Shown here piece after piece: positions 45,151 to 56,260 of a DNA stretch of 64,000 bases. Below the pieces are notes generated by a model. The model saw only the letters and a list, made by a program, of their open reading frames with translations, made no database searches and was not told the DNA's origin. The stretch spans positions 24,507,506-24,571,505 of the forward strand of contig CM042091.1 of NCBI GenBank assembly GCA_023512835.1. The letters run 5' to 3'. The stretch is from Taxillus chinensis (taxonomy: Eukaryota > Streptophyta > Magnoliopsida > Santalales > Loranthaceae). The position numbers were made by a program, and so were the translations under genes. Within the stretch, counting starts at the first letter, position 1; each line of letters begins with the position of its first letter.

Positions 45151-45709
45151 AAGAATCAGACACGTGGATCCTATGGTTTGATGGAGCCTCAAACTTATCC
45201 GATCATGGCATTGGAGTTGTGTTAATCTCTATAACTGGTAGTCACTACCCCATGGTAGCCAAATTGGCCTTTCCTTGCACAAATAACATGGCAGGATATG
45301 AAGCATGCATCATGGGTCTTCAAGAAGACTTAAGCAAGGGAATTACGAAAGTTCAAGTATTTGAGGATTCAACCTTGGTAATTTATCAAGTCCATAAGGA
45401 GTGGGAAACCTAGAATCCGAAACTCATTCCCTATCAAGAGATGATATTTCACATGGAGGGATTATTTGATGAGATCTCGTTTGAACACATGTCCCGAGAC
45501 CAAAATCAAATCCCTGATGCCCTAGAACCTCTGGCAGCCCTCCTTTGGTTAGATACAAGCTTAGAAGTACCATCTTTCAACATCTGCATACAGAAGGTGC
45601 TAATATACTCTATGATGACTAGTGCAGATATCAACATGAAGTCATGGTACCAGGATATCAAACAATATTTGATCAAAAGAGAATATCCTACAGAAGCCTT
45701 AGAATAAAA
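45151..45709 (+). pseudogene. Second (archaeal-type) RNase H of Tat lineage
   Basis: WILWFDGASNLSDHGIGVVLIS, LAFPCTNNMAGYEACIMGLQ and KVQVFEDSTLVIYQV match the additional RNase H known from Tat/Ogre Ty3 elements, with Asp, Glu and Asp positions present. QNQIPDALEPLAAL follows. One stop at ~45411 splits it. This second domain is what places the relic in the Tat clade. Confidence 0.83.
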
Positions 45710-46887
45710 AAAGAGAAATATTTGACGAACAAGGGCTAGCTTCTTGGATGGGTTAGTCCTTTACAAACGTAGTTACAACATGATCCTACTACGGTGCGTC
45801 AAGAAAGACGAAGTCGCTCAGATCCTCAATGAAGTCTACAATGATAATTATGGAGCACATGTGAATGGACATGCTCTATCCCGACAAATAGTGTGGATGG
45901 GTTACTATTGGGTTACCTTGGAAAAGGATAGCATTGATCATGTGCGCACATGCCTTAAATGTCAAGTTTACAGAGATAGGATCCAAGCACCCCCATCCTA
46001 TTTGCATACAATAACATCTCCTTGTCCTTTTTCCATGTGGAGGATGGATGCCATTGGTTCCATTTCACCAAAGGGCTATAATGGTCATAAATTCATACTA
46101 GTGGCAATTGATTACTTCACCAAGGGGGTGGAAGCAGCTTCCTATGCCCGTGTCACTCAATCAGTGGTGGTTAGGTTTCTTCGAAACAACATTATTTGTC
46201 GTAATGGGCTCCTCGAGCAAATCATAACTGACAATGCTATCAATTTGAACAATTGAATGATGGACAATCTATGTGAGAGGTTCAAAATTTGGCATCACAA
46301 TTCTACATCGTATCATCCCAAAATGAATAGAGTGGTTGGAGCAGCAAATAAAAACATCAAGAATATCATTTGAAAGATGATTGAGACATACAAGGATTGG
46401 AGTAAGAAATTGCCATATGCATTGCACGCTTACCGAACTTCTGTACGAACATCGACTGGGGTAACCCCTTCTTCCCTAGTCTATGGTATGGAAGCAGTCT
46501 TGCCAATTAAAGTAGAGATCCTGTCTCTTAGGGTTCTTAGGGACACAGTTGGATGAAGTAGAATGGGTCAAAGATCGTTTTGAGCAACTGAATCTCATTG
46601 AAGGAAAACGCCTAGCGGCAATTGGACAAGGCTAGTTATACCTAGAGAGGATAATGACCAACTTCAAGAAGAAAGTCAAACCCCGAACCTTCAAAGAAGG
46701 GGACTTGGTCCTAAAGAAAATATTACCGATACAACATGACCACAAGGGCAAGTGGACTCTCAACTATGAAGGTCCATATGTTATAAAAAGTGCATTCTTA
46801 GGCGGCACTCTAGTCCTCAGAGAAATGGACGAATTCAAACTCCGAAACCTTGTAAATAGTGACGCTATAAAGAATTTTTATGCTTAA
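45710..46887 (+). pseudogene. Tat-lineage integrase and C-terminal end
   Basis: The zinc domain reads HVNGHALSRQI ... HVRTCLKCQVY. The core has SMWRMDAIGSISPKG (first Asp), EQIITDNAINLNN (second Asp) and RVVGAANKNIKNI, where the catalytic Glu of VEAANK is replaced by Gly. YRTSVRTSTGVTPSSLVYGMEAVLPIKVEI follows. The last segment (46654-46887) is open: RTFKEGDLVLKK ... KWTLNYEGPYVI, and ends LVNSDAIKNFYA. Confidence 0.85.
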
Positions 46888-47056
46888 CTTCCCTTTTCAT
46901 ACTTCAGAATTGTATTGCCGCTCAATCCAGTTGAGTCAAAATCTTGCGCTTTGATCGTTCGCATAAATGGGCCAAACCTTGTCCTTACTATAGACATATG
47001 ACAATCAAATTTGAGTTTAACATGAAAACGTTCATGGCCTAAGAGCGGGCTTGGTG
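46888..47056. other. Short spacer
   Basis: Follows the Tat pol stop and precedes the Sirevirus LTR. Possibly the Tat element's 3' non-coding region. Nothing else seen. Confidence 0.4.
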
Positions 47057-47548
47057 TGTTGGAAATATAGGATTTGATGAAGCTGCCAAAATATAGTCTA
47101 AGTCTTGAGATTCGAAGATCCAAAGAGTCGTAGTTCGTAGAAGTAAAACTGTCACATGACATATTGGCGAGAGGCTCGTAGACTCGTAGGGTCTGGAGAC
47201 TCAAAGCATATTTGTGACAGAACACATTGCGACTCGTAGATCCTAGGTCAAAGGTCATAGTCGCAGTATGAAAAAGAGAGCATTACTGTAAGTGACGATT
47301 CAATTCAGAGACTCATAGAGTCGAAAAATTCTAAAAGAACAGTAACCAAACTTAAATAACTCGGAGACTCGAAGCCTGTAGAATTGTAGAGTCCCTAGAG
47401 CGCTCATGTCACTTAACAGAACTTAAAGTATCGCTAGACTTGTAGACCCAAGGGTCGTAGAGTCGCAGCCTTAAAACACTGTTAACAAAACAGGACTCGC
47501 AGACTTGTAGGTCAAAGGTCGAAGAGTCGAAGCCAAAAAAACCGACCT
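47057..47548 (+). repeat. Sirevirus (S2-family) LTR, 5' part, cut by T3
   Basis: Starts TGTTGGAAATATAGG, the exact reverse complement of the S2 3' LTR end at 52832-52846, and carries the same GACTCGTAG-type motif array. It is not preceded by a PPT, so it is a 5' or solo LTR. It stops where T3 begins; the rest should lie beyond T3, outside the window. Confidence 0.85.
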
Positions 47549-48165
47549 TGTAATGACCCGTATTTTGGGATGTGAGGAGAGTTTTGCCCTTTTAGTGGAA
47601 ATATGTGGGTTTTGGAGAGTTTCTTCCCACACACTTTAGCTAAAACACCTTGAATATTGATGCACAAGTTTGAGGTAAGAGATAAGCCCAAGAGGGGACT
47701 TTTGGGAGGTGCACGTGACAATTGATAACGTGCATTTATGCCCTAGGAAGATGCTATTTGCATATACAAGCGCTTTTAGTGCTTTTGTCAGGCTTTGGAG
47801 ATTAATTTTGACCAAGTAGATGGCCTCAAATCCATTGGCGTGCAGAACTAAAGTTTATCAGAATGATGTCCTCTACCTTCCACAGAAGTTTCAGAGCCAA
47901 AGGCCTTGAATGCCAATTGGACCAATTGGCATGCAAGCATATTACTCCATACCAGCCTTCTACATGATGCAAGGAAGCTTGGGGATGAATTTCACCTAAT
48001 TTGGAGCTGCACGCCAATTGGGAATATGACGTGCATTATGGCGTGCAGCCATGTTTTTGCACCATCACCTTGGTTTTGTTATTCTATTCATCTTTCCCCA
48101 AAGGACCATGTTGAAATTATGGATATTTTGTCGTGTGTGGATGCAGGAAGGTTGTAGCTTGTGTG

Positions 48166-48243
48166 ATCAAAACTACGTTGTTTTGATGCTGGGATTCACT
48201 TAATCAAAACTACGTCGTTTTGATGTTGGTATGCCTATATAAG
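48166..48243 (+). promoter_or_regulatory. T3 core promoter: paired palindromes and TATA box
   Basis: Two copies of the ATCAAAAC/GTTTTGAT palindrome (the first with one changed core base) lie 16 bases apart, with the TATA box 10 bases further on. Layout matches T4. Confidence 0.7.
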
Positions 48244-48299
48244 AGGTGAAGGACTCTTAGGTTTAGGGTTCTTCTTTTGGCTAGCCACTGCAGCCGTCG

Positions 48300-48347
<48 letters not shown>

Positions 48348-48520
48348 CTAGAGAGAGGAAAGGAAGGAGAGCTGCTGGTGGCTGCCGGAGCATTTTGCGT
48401 GGGGAGGACGGCGTCAAGCACAGGAGCAAGGAGGATCTTCTTTAAGGTAGGGATTCTGTTTTCCCTTAGATCTATCCCAGGGCTCTGGCCTGGTGGTAGG
48501 CAATCCTTACTTGTTTTTGG

Positions 48521-48557
<37 letters not shown>

Positions 48558-48613
48558 AATCCATATAGGTGTGATCTTCTATCTGGATGTTGGCCTTCAG
48601 TGGTATGTATGTG

Positions 48614-48850
48614 TTTGATGTTATACTAGTGTGGCTATGCATGTTAAGTGTTTGATGTTATGCCAGTGTGGCTATGCATGTTAAGTGTTTGATGTTATGC
48701 CAGTGTGGCTATGCATATTAAGTGTTTGATGTTATGCTAGTGTGGCTATGCATGTTAAGTGTTTGATGTTATGCCAGTGTGGATATACATGTTAAGTGTT
48801 TGTTGTTATGCCTGAATAGCTGAGATGTATGTTAAGTGTTTGGTGTTATG
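48614..48850 (+). repeat. 37-bp minisatellite in T3 LTR
   Basis: About six copies of a unit starting TGTTTGATGTTATGCC and ending TATGCATGTTAAG, with the last copies diverged. Confidence 0.85.
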
Positions 48851-49030
48851 TCGGTGAGACCGACTATGGAGCCTAAGAAGCCTAAGAGGCTAAGGCAATG
48901 CTTGTGTACCTGTGGAGCCTGAGAGGCTGAGTTAATGTAAGTGAGACTGACTGTGGAGCCTGAGAGGCTGAGTTAATGTCAGTGAGACTGACTGTGGAGC
49001 CTAAGAGGCTGAGTTCTTGTCGTGGGACCG
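48851..49030 (+). repeat. Second tandem repeat in T3 LTR (~40 bp unit)
   Basis: GGAGCCTGAGAGGCTGAG followed by TTAATGTCAGTGAGACTGACTG-like words, about four imperfect copies. Confidence 0.75.
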
Positions 49031-49552
49031 ACCGAGGAGTTTTTGTGGCAAAGGTTGTACTGTTTGTGGCTTGTCGTGTATAGTATGGATTATGACCTGT
49101 TTAGAATGTAATTGCCACGACACCGCGCTTGAGCACTTCTTCATATAGATGGTAGGAGCATGGGATAGGTTGGGGAGACATGATCCCTAGCGAGCCGTGG
49201 TTGCTCACCCCTCCCTCTGTGGTGTGTTTTTGCGCAGGACCCTACGGGCGTTAGGTGGGAACACCAAGGTGGGAGAGTTCTGTTTTGTGGCTTCGTTTTA
49301 TGTTATTTGTGTTATGTAATTCCATTGAGACCTTGTAACCCCGGCGGGAGATTTTGTAATGAAGTTTAAAACATAATAAAGGCATGTGGTTTGAATTTAC
49401 TAAATATATGATCTTGTCTTTCCGAATATATCTCTGTGAGGGTGTATGTTGTCTTGTGTGGGAAAGTTGTATCCTACCCCCTTATCCACCGCGTGGGTGA
49501 AGGGGGAGTCACGAACCGGTTTCCTCGGGTTGGAATTCGGGGCGTGACAGTA

Positions 49553-49564
49553 TGATATCAGAGC
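49553..49564 (+). promoter_or_regulatory. T3 primer binding site
   Basis: TGATATCAGAGC, one change from the initiator Met-tRNA site, three bases after the LTR. Confidence 0.8.
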
Positions 49565-49978
49565 ATGGTCTAGTTGGCCTAGGGTAGTGGGCGGATCTAG
49601 TTGTCTTGAGTCCTTTGGTGGAGGCTGGAGGGACGTGCCTGATCAACATGGTCCCTTTTGAGCCTCTAAGGTGTACTTGGGGTAGACCAGACCTAAGGTA
49701 GGATTTGCATGCATTGGCATTAGGGCACTAGTTTGCATTTGTTGTTCTATGTGAAAATGTGAATAACGTGATTATGTGTGAACCGTGCAACTCGAATATT
49801 CTTGGAATGCCTTGGACATGACTACAATGTGGATTGTGCTGTGTGTAATGTGGATTGATGAAATATATGTGTTTGATGCCATGTTATAGTAGGATTGATA
49901 AAAAGGGGTAGAGGGGGTAGCACACGATAGATTTCGAATGCGTTTTGACGATTGTCTTACTTACTTCATGTAGTAAGA

Positions 49979-50884
49979 ATGCCACCAAGGAGATTGACAC
50001 GTGCGTCCGGGGCAGTGGGCCGATGAGTCATCTGCCCATGAGGGTTCAGGTGCGGGGTAGTTTCTTTGGAGGGCATGCGCTGTTGTTGGCACAGCTGCGA
50101 GAGAGCATCCGACTGGAAGTCCGAGAGCTGAAGGAGGGTATCCGGCAAGAGGTTCGGGAGGAAGTGCGCTATGAGATGGCAGCACAGCAGGTGGTACCAC
50201 CACCACCAGCCGGGGAGTTACCTCGTGAGCGTGAGAGTTCGCTAGGTGGCGTACCAATTCGTGTGGAGGATGATGTGGTGACGAGGTTCCGAAAGGAACA
50301 ACCTCCGAGGTTCAAGGGAGAAGAGGAACCCGTGGTGGCTGAGCACTGGTTGAGGCAAATTGAGCATGTGTTTTCCTTCCTCCTACCCTGGGAGGAGGAT
50401 AAGGTGAGGCTGGCCATTCGGCAGCTGGAGGGGAATGCTCTGGAGTGGTGGCAGAGTGTCGTAGGGAGCCATGCGGTGCAGTTTATGCTGTGGGAGGAGT
50501 TCTTGCAACTTTTCCACGATGAGTTCTTCCCTAAGTCCTTGAGATGGCAGAAGAGAGAAGAATTCGGCAGCCTGAAGCAAGGATCAAAGACGGTGCCTGA
50601 GTATGAGCGGGAGTTCCGGAGCCTGAGTAGGTTTGCCCTTGAGACTGTGGCAAAGGAGGACCTGAAGGCCCACAAGTTCACCTTGGGTCTCAGGCCAGCT
50701 CTTAGGCAGAGGGTGGCGATTCTGCGTTTGAGGACCTATGTTGAGGTTGTTGAGACAGCACGTATAGCTGAGAGGGAGCTAGAGGATGGGAGGCAGGTCT
50801 ATCAGGGTCGCCAGTTGCAAGGTGGGTCTGAACGCGATTCTGGGTCCAAGAGGCCCAAGACTGAGGACAGAGATAGTAGTTCTT
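49979..50884 (+). pseudogene. T3 gag, truncated by S2
   Basis: A likely start is the ATG at 49979 (MPPRRLTRAS), after which a frameshift leads into a frame open to the S2 junction. The protein has a charged coiled coil (LRESIRLEVRELKEGIRQEVREEV), then the Ty3 gag fold: FRKEQPPRFKGEEEPVVAEHWLRQIEHVF, NALEWWQSVVG, WEEFLQLFHDEFFPKSL and KQGSKTVPEYEREFRSLSRF. It ends at RDSSS, before the zinc knuckle. The last ~30 codons of the open frame come from the S2 LTR. Confidence 0.87.
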
Positions 50885-52846
50885 GTAGGTCCCAAAGTGA
50901 GCCTGGGGGGGGGGTGAATAGACTTTCGTTGTGTGCGAAAGCTAGACTGTTAGTTGGTTTTGGATTCCTCTGCAAATGACTATGATGGAAGTATTTATGG
51001 AGAAGACGACAGTAGTATTGTGAGCGATAACATGAGTGATGATGAACTATCAGACAAAACTGAGATAAGAGTAAATGCTCTTTTCTCAACAGATCTCAGT
51101 TGTGAAAGTGATGGTTTATGATAGATCGACGTGTGCAAAACAACACAGAGATTAGACTTAATGGAAGTGCTAGATCTTTGGTGAACAAGAGGTTCTTGAA
51201 TAATCAGATGGATTACTCTTGTTCTTGGTTCAACGCGGCGCACAACACTTCTTCTATTTTTCTCTTAGAGTCTTATTCTTTCGTTGTTGGAACTCTCATT
51301 TTCTTTGGTTCTGTAAAGGATTGTTTATATCAAGTGTGTCAGAGCCATTTTCTTGTGTATTGTGTGTTTCCTTCTTTTGAGAGAGAGATTAAACTCACAA
51401 TTTTGTCGTTAAGTGCGTGAGAGATATATCTTTAAGATTAAAGTGCTCGTGCACCATGATGTCCATCCCGACAGACTGACTTCCCGCCACTGAAAATGCG
51501 GAATGTCAGACGATGGGTTGATCCGCTCGATTTCTGAGATCGGATGCCCATACCGCATTTTTGGCATGCGATCGATCTTGGCCGTTCATCTCGTGGATGG
51601 TAGTTGGCAGCAATTAATGCGTCATTAAATGCGCTCAACCGCTCGGGACGCGCGCAGCTTACTGTACAAACCCTAGCCGACAATATCGCTAAGTGGCTGT
51701 GTTTAGGGTTGTAAGTTTGCCTCGGAGGTGGATGCCTCGTAGGTTCAGAGACTCGAAGATTTCAGCTAGCACCTGTAGAAAGTTGCGAAGTCTTGGTTCA
51801 GGCTTTATGGTGTTTCTGCGAGTCTACGACTCACATCTTCGAGTCTTCGAGGCTAGAGTTTTCGAGGCTGGAGGTTAAGTTGGATTAGCCTTTTAGTGTC
51901 ACTCTGTTAACTAAAGTCTACGACTCTGCGTGTCTACGACTCTTCGAATAGCGCTTAGAGTGACTTCTTCGATTACAGCTGATCTACCTGTTATTGGAGC
52001 TACGAGTCTACGACTCTATCGATATGGGTCTACGACCTTCGGGTCTCTCAGTTTACTATATTTGACTAGGTGGTCTGAAAATCTTCGACTCTACGAGTCT
52101 TCAACTTAGCTTTTCTTCCTTAGCCTTTCACAGAGGTTCATAAACTGAGTTCCTTTATAGCTACGACCCTTTAGCTCCAACTCTCCGCCATCGATCTCCG
52201 AGTCTGGAAGTATGGCAATTTCTCTTTAGTGACTGTGTCCCTTGAGTCTACGAGTCTACGACTCTACGACTCTTGAGTTACAGTTTCATTTGTTTGCCAG
52301 TCTTTACAGCGTCGATTCTTCGACCTTCAACCTACGAGTCTACGAGTCCAGTTTTCTTATCCGTGTTCAACGGCTTTGACTTTATGACTTCCGATCTACG
52401 AGTCTGTAAGTCCTGTTTTCTTAATAGTGTTCGAAGGTTTCAACCCTACGACTCTACGAGTCTTTGAGTTAAGTGGCAATTGAAAGATCTGTTAGTTGAA
52501 GTGTTTGTGGGGACTCTACGAGTCTACGAGTCATTTAGCGTTGGTTACTGTTCTTAACACTGCTTCGACTCTACGAGTCTCCGAACTTCGTTGATGCTTA
52601 CAGTAACACTTTCTTTTTCGTACCATGACTCTATGACCTTCAACCCTGGATCTACGAGTCACAATGTTCTGTCACTATTTCGCCTTGAGTCTCCAGACTC
52701 TACGAGTCTACGAGTCTCTTGCCAATACGTCCTATGACAGTTTCACTTCTACGAACTTCGACTCTCCGACCCTACGACCGTCGGTTCTTCGAGTCTCCGG
52801 ACTTAGACTATTTATGGCAGCTTCATCAAATCCTATATTTCCAACA
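50885..52846 (-). repeat. S2 3' LTR
   Basis: 1962 bases. It starts TGTAGGTCCC and then a G-run and GTGAATAG, like the S1 start TGATGGTCCC, and ends TTCCAACA. Between 51690 and 52800 it is filled with a motif array. Confidence 0.88.
51690..52800 (-). repeat. CTACGAGTCTACGACTC motif array in S2 LTR
   Basis: Words such as TCTACGAGTC, TACGACTC, CTTCGACTC and GAGTCTACGAG recur dozens of times over 1.1 kb. GAGTC/GACTC and ACGA are kept while the spacing varies. The same array appears in reverse at 47100-47540. Confidence 0.85.
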
Positions 52847-52860
52847 ATCTCCCCCTATTT
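52847..52860 (-). promoter_or_regulatory. S2 polypurine tract
   Basis: Minus strand AAATAGGGGGAGAT just before the LTR start TGTTGG. Confidence 0.88.
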
Positions 52861-53278
52861 AATGTAAGCTGACGACATGTATTTGTATGAAGTCTGAGAC
52901 TACAAGTTTTGTGGGCAGATTTAGATTAATCAGAAGATGTCTTTGCCTATAGAGAATTTGAAGGAGTATCCAAAGGGTTAGCTAGAAATGAATACTCCCT
53001 CGTAGGCCGGAAAGCTGCATTTGCTGGCTCCTGACAAAGAGCTGGCTCCCCCTGAGATGCATACCCCCTACGAGCTGGCCCCCCCTGAGATGAATACTCC
53101 CCCTTTCTGGGGTGAGGAAGAAGCACCAGAACATAAACCGAGGGGAGCATGGGAATAAGGCACAGAATAGCATACAACATAGCAAAGACATACAGAAAAG
53201 ATAACTGACAAAACAATAAGTACACAGACATGTGAAAAGCAAGAGATACAGTGTACATGTAATTAGAGTACAGGACAG
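52861..53278 (-). other. S2 3' spacer with repeated PPT-like runs
   Basis: At 52985-53110 the plus strand has several CTCCCCCTGAGATG-type words (GAATACTCCC, GGCTCCCCCTGAGATGCATA, GGCCCCCCCTGAGATGAATA). On the minus strand each is a polypurine run, like multiple PPT copies. Confidence 0.65.
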
Positions 53279-54060
53279 TTAGGGGTTAAATTCAGAGTAC
53301 AAGACACTCTGTGTAAATAGAAAAACAGCAGCTTGCTCGTGCAGGAGTTGAGCAGGAGTCAAGTGTAACGAGGCCGCTCGACTGCTCACACGATCAAATT
53401 CAGGCACGAGAGCTGGAAACCCATTGGTAGTCAGGATGCGAATGTAATGGCAAACATAAAAGCCACAACTATGAGCATCATCCTGACCAGGAACGCCTTG
53501 TTCGACTCACGTGATTTCCATCGGTTTGGTGAGAGGATATCCACCACACCCATGTGAAGAACCCTGCATGACACGGGTGAGAGTGCGATTGAACTCACGA
53601 AGTTGTTCACATCGATGGAGTAGTAAGGTACTGGGTTTGGAGTCGAAGATGATGATCCTTTGGTTCTTGAAGTCGATGTCGAGAAGAATCCAGTGCGGGG
53701 ATGTTGACAAGTACGGAATTAGCACATGGTCTACCTCATCCCAGGGAAGGAAGGAATTCTCATATCTGCGACCTTGTATAATCTCGAGCATAGCTGCATC
53801 ATCGAGCAGCTGAGCCTGCATGATCGGCAAACAGAGTTCCACCCTGGTATCGCGGCGGATGTGAAGAGGTAGCTTCGCGAGAAAGGACTTCTGGGCGAAG
53901 ATGAACTGAGTCATCTCCAGGTTATCCATTTCTTCACCGTCATGAAGTAGGCGACAAAGATCAGGTCTAGTGAAGAAGGCTTCATAGCCGCAGGTCCTTG
54001 CAGTGGTATCCCCAGGAATGTAGGTGTTGAAAGCAGCCAGTTCAACTGAGGTGCCTCCAA
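53279..54060 (-). pseudogene. S2 Ulp1/C48 SUMO-protease-like catalytic domain
   Basis: Well preserved. VDHVLIPYLSTSPHWILLDI has the catalytic His-Trp (His 53693-53695). QRIIIFDSKPS has the Asp (53642-53644). After one TGA (53507), GQDDAHSCGFYVCHYI has the Gln (53483-53485) and Cys (53465-53467), again six residues apart. This is the full Ulp1 set. Helical residues LSREFNR-like and a C-terminal helix ending LYSEFNP complete the fold. The TGA could be a mutated Trp or Arg codon. Function in SUMO removal is inferred from the family only. Confidence 0.85.
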
Positions 54061-56260
54061 TAGTCACAATGCGAGGTGGGGCTAGAGGTTGTTCAGTAGT
54101 GGTAGCGGTTGGCTTGACAGGTGAGGCAGGCATGGTATACTCAGTCGTACTAGGATGTGATGTTGAAAGACCTGGCTGAGTGGAAGAGGATGGTTGGCAG
54201 GGAGCAGCAGTCTGCTTCTTAATGCGGGTTGCAATTGGAACATCATCATCATCATCATCAGAGTCTGAGATTGTGAGTGCAGTCTGATGACCGTAGTTCT
54301 GTGTGCGCGCTTTCTCCCCCGTGTGTAAGTAGCGATGGCGAGGTTGTGAGTGACTTGGAGGAGGTGCGGCTGGTCGTGGAGTATCAACCGGTTCAGGTGC
54401 AGGCCGATCCGATGGTTGTGGGAGAGTGCTTTTGACAGGTGAGGGATATCTCACCACTTGCAAGACGATGACATTCGATAGAATAGCTCCCGAGTTATAC
54501 TGAGGCCTTTATATTGTCTCTGGTAAGCTCCCTTGAGGTCTTCACAGTGCTCTTCCATATGTCTAAATCCATCAGTGGTTGCACTTGTGAGTGATGTCAT
54601 TTCTTGCTGCACCTTGTCGAGGGTACGATCTGATGATTCAACTTACGTTCGTACCTCTTCGATGCTGGACTCCATAGTAGCGATCGTTCCTCAAAGGCCT
54701 AAGAGACCGAAGCTTTGAAGATGCCAGAGAACATCGGTTTCTCGATGACCTTGCCGGCGAATATCTACTTCTTCGACCGACGGAGAACGTGAGTGAGACG
54801 CGGCTGGTACTGGAATAGCCATTGTGATATTGGCTGTGAACTCCTCACTTACCTGAGTGGCCACCTGATGAACGGCATGCACAGATGGTGTGGCCATCCC
54901 AGTCCCTTCCACAGTCTCAGGAACCTGTGGGACAGCTCCTGCCTCGGAGTCACTAGCTGCAGCATCAAGATTTTCTTCTTCATCTGCTTCTTCGTCCACC
55001 GCAGTTGGTACCAGCTCATCATCATGACTGCTGTGGTAGGTGAGTCCACCATGATGGGAGATGGGGCAACCATTGATACTACTTCCACCTGGGTCTCGAC
55101 TTACTGGACCCCTGATCAACCAACCACTTAATCGGATGGTCTCTATCTACCATCTGCTTTCCAAAGGCGATCCATGCCTTTCGCAAATCAACAGGAGACA
55201 TATGAGCCTTGGCATACTCCATATAATATTCTTCCAGCTCAGACTCTCCAAGAGTGCTCAACAGTACAGGTGTAGTACCCCTATCCTTTGGGGTTTCCTG
55301 TGCTGGAGTCTGCCCTCCAACTACAGGTTCTCTTACTGCAGGTATCCTGGGGCGGTTGTCAAGAGGGGTCTCCTTAGGTGTAGAATCTGTGGGGAGATGA
55401 GTTCTGGAAATATTCTCCACCACTTCAGTTATATGTATTGTTGCTGCGGATGCAGAGGAGTCCCTGGAAGTCGATGAGACACGAACCGGTTGTCGTGGCA
55501 TGCGAGCTGGGGCTCGTACAGAGCTGGTTGTGTCTTCTGCACGACTTCTTGCACCTGACTCAGTCCTTCTCAATGACTTGATCTCCAGCCGACCATCCTC
55601 ATAAATACTTTTGAATATGTATTTGGTCGGTAGTGGCACTGAGGGCCTGTTGCAGAATACTTCAGGGTGCAGAAACCTAAGGACTTTGGTGAGAATAAGT
55701 CCAAAGTGTCCTTTCTTGGTTTTAATCATGGAGTGTATTTGTGTTCCCCAGTCTACTCGTCTGCTTTGTAGAACACTACACATGATCTTCATCTTCTCAT
55801 GACTTGCAGAGTCATGAGCCGTCTTTTTGCACAGTAGGCAATGTCCAGTGCCTGACCGGAGAAACCCATCTTCAGGGCTCCCCGACCTTGCTTTTCGGGA
55901 TCGGAGTATCCAAGGAAAGACTTACACTCTTCTCTAGAAAGATTGGGAAGAGGATCAAAGGTACCTTTTGGGAGCGAGAGTGCATTTCGGAGTGTTTCGA
56001 TAGAAACTTGAATCTCCACTCCTTGTACAGTTCCCACAAGGTCGGCTCCAGTGAGTACCATAGTCTCATAAAATTCTGCAACATCTTCTATCAGCAAGTC
56101 TTGCATCCCTGAGCAAACAGATGCAACACCGGTTTCATCAAGGCGATTTTTGAATTCGTCCCACCAGTGACTCGGCGTCGCCTATGGCTTCCCGGTCTAT
56201 GATGAATCCCGAGACGATGTTATGTAGGTTGTCCGCCATCGATGAGCTTGGTTCTACCAT
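53279..56260 (-). pseudogene. S2 third ORF (env position): transposon-type domain plus Ulp1-like protease, broken
   Basis: From a probable start at 56260 (MVEPSSSMADN; a longer frame upstream is Leu/Ser-rich leader) to the stop at 53279. It needs frame changes near 56165, 55790, 55100 and 54600 and crosses a TGA at 53507. The N-terminal domain (DLLIEDVAEFYETM ... QGVEIQVSIETLRNALSLPKG) parallels that of S1 (YVRGESILITPNVLRAALSLP). A Ser/Thr/Arg-rich linker and a coiled coil (~54540-54680) follow, then a run of acidic residues, and the Ulp1-like domain at the end. It lies between RNase H and the PPT, as in S1. No membrane segment is evident. Confidence 0.75.

Larger units (their letters stand above)
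47549..49549 (+). repeat. T3 5' LTR
   Basis: 2001 bases, TGTAATGACC to GGCGTGACA. Order: diverged G-box region, palindromes at 48166-48187 and 48203-48224, TATA box CTATATAAG (48235-48243), (GA)n at 48302-48345, (AT)n at ~48524-48554, two families of tandem repeats, then the U5 end. It runs longer than T4 mainly through the tandem repeats. Confidence 0.88.
47549..50884 (+). mobile_element. Ty3-type element 'T3', 5' end, interrupted by S2
   Basis: 5' LTR, PBS, leader and most of gag on the plus strand. The LTR matches T4, including the palindromes and terminus. S2 is inserted at 50885 inside gag. The rest of T3 would follow S2 outside the window. The five bases before its TG are GACCT (47544-47548), the predicted target duplication. 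Confidence 0.85.
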
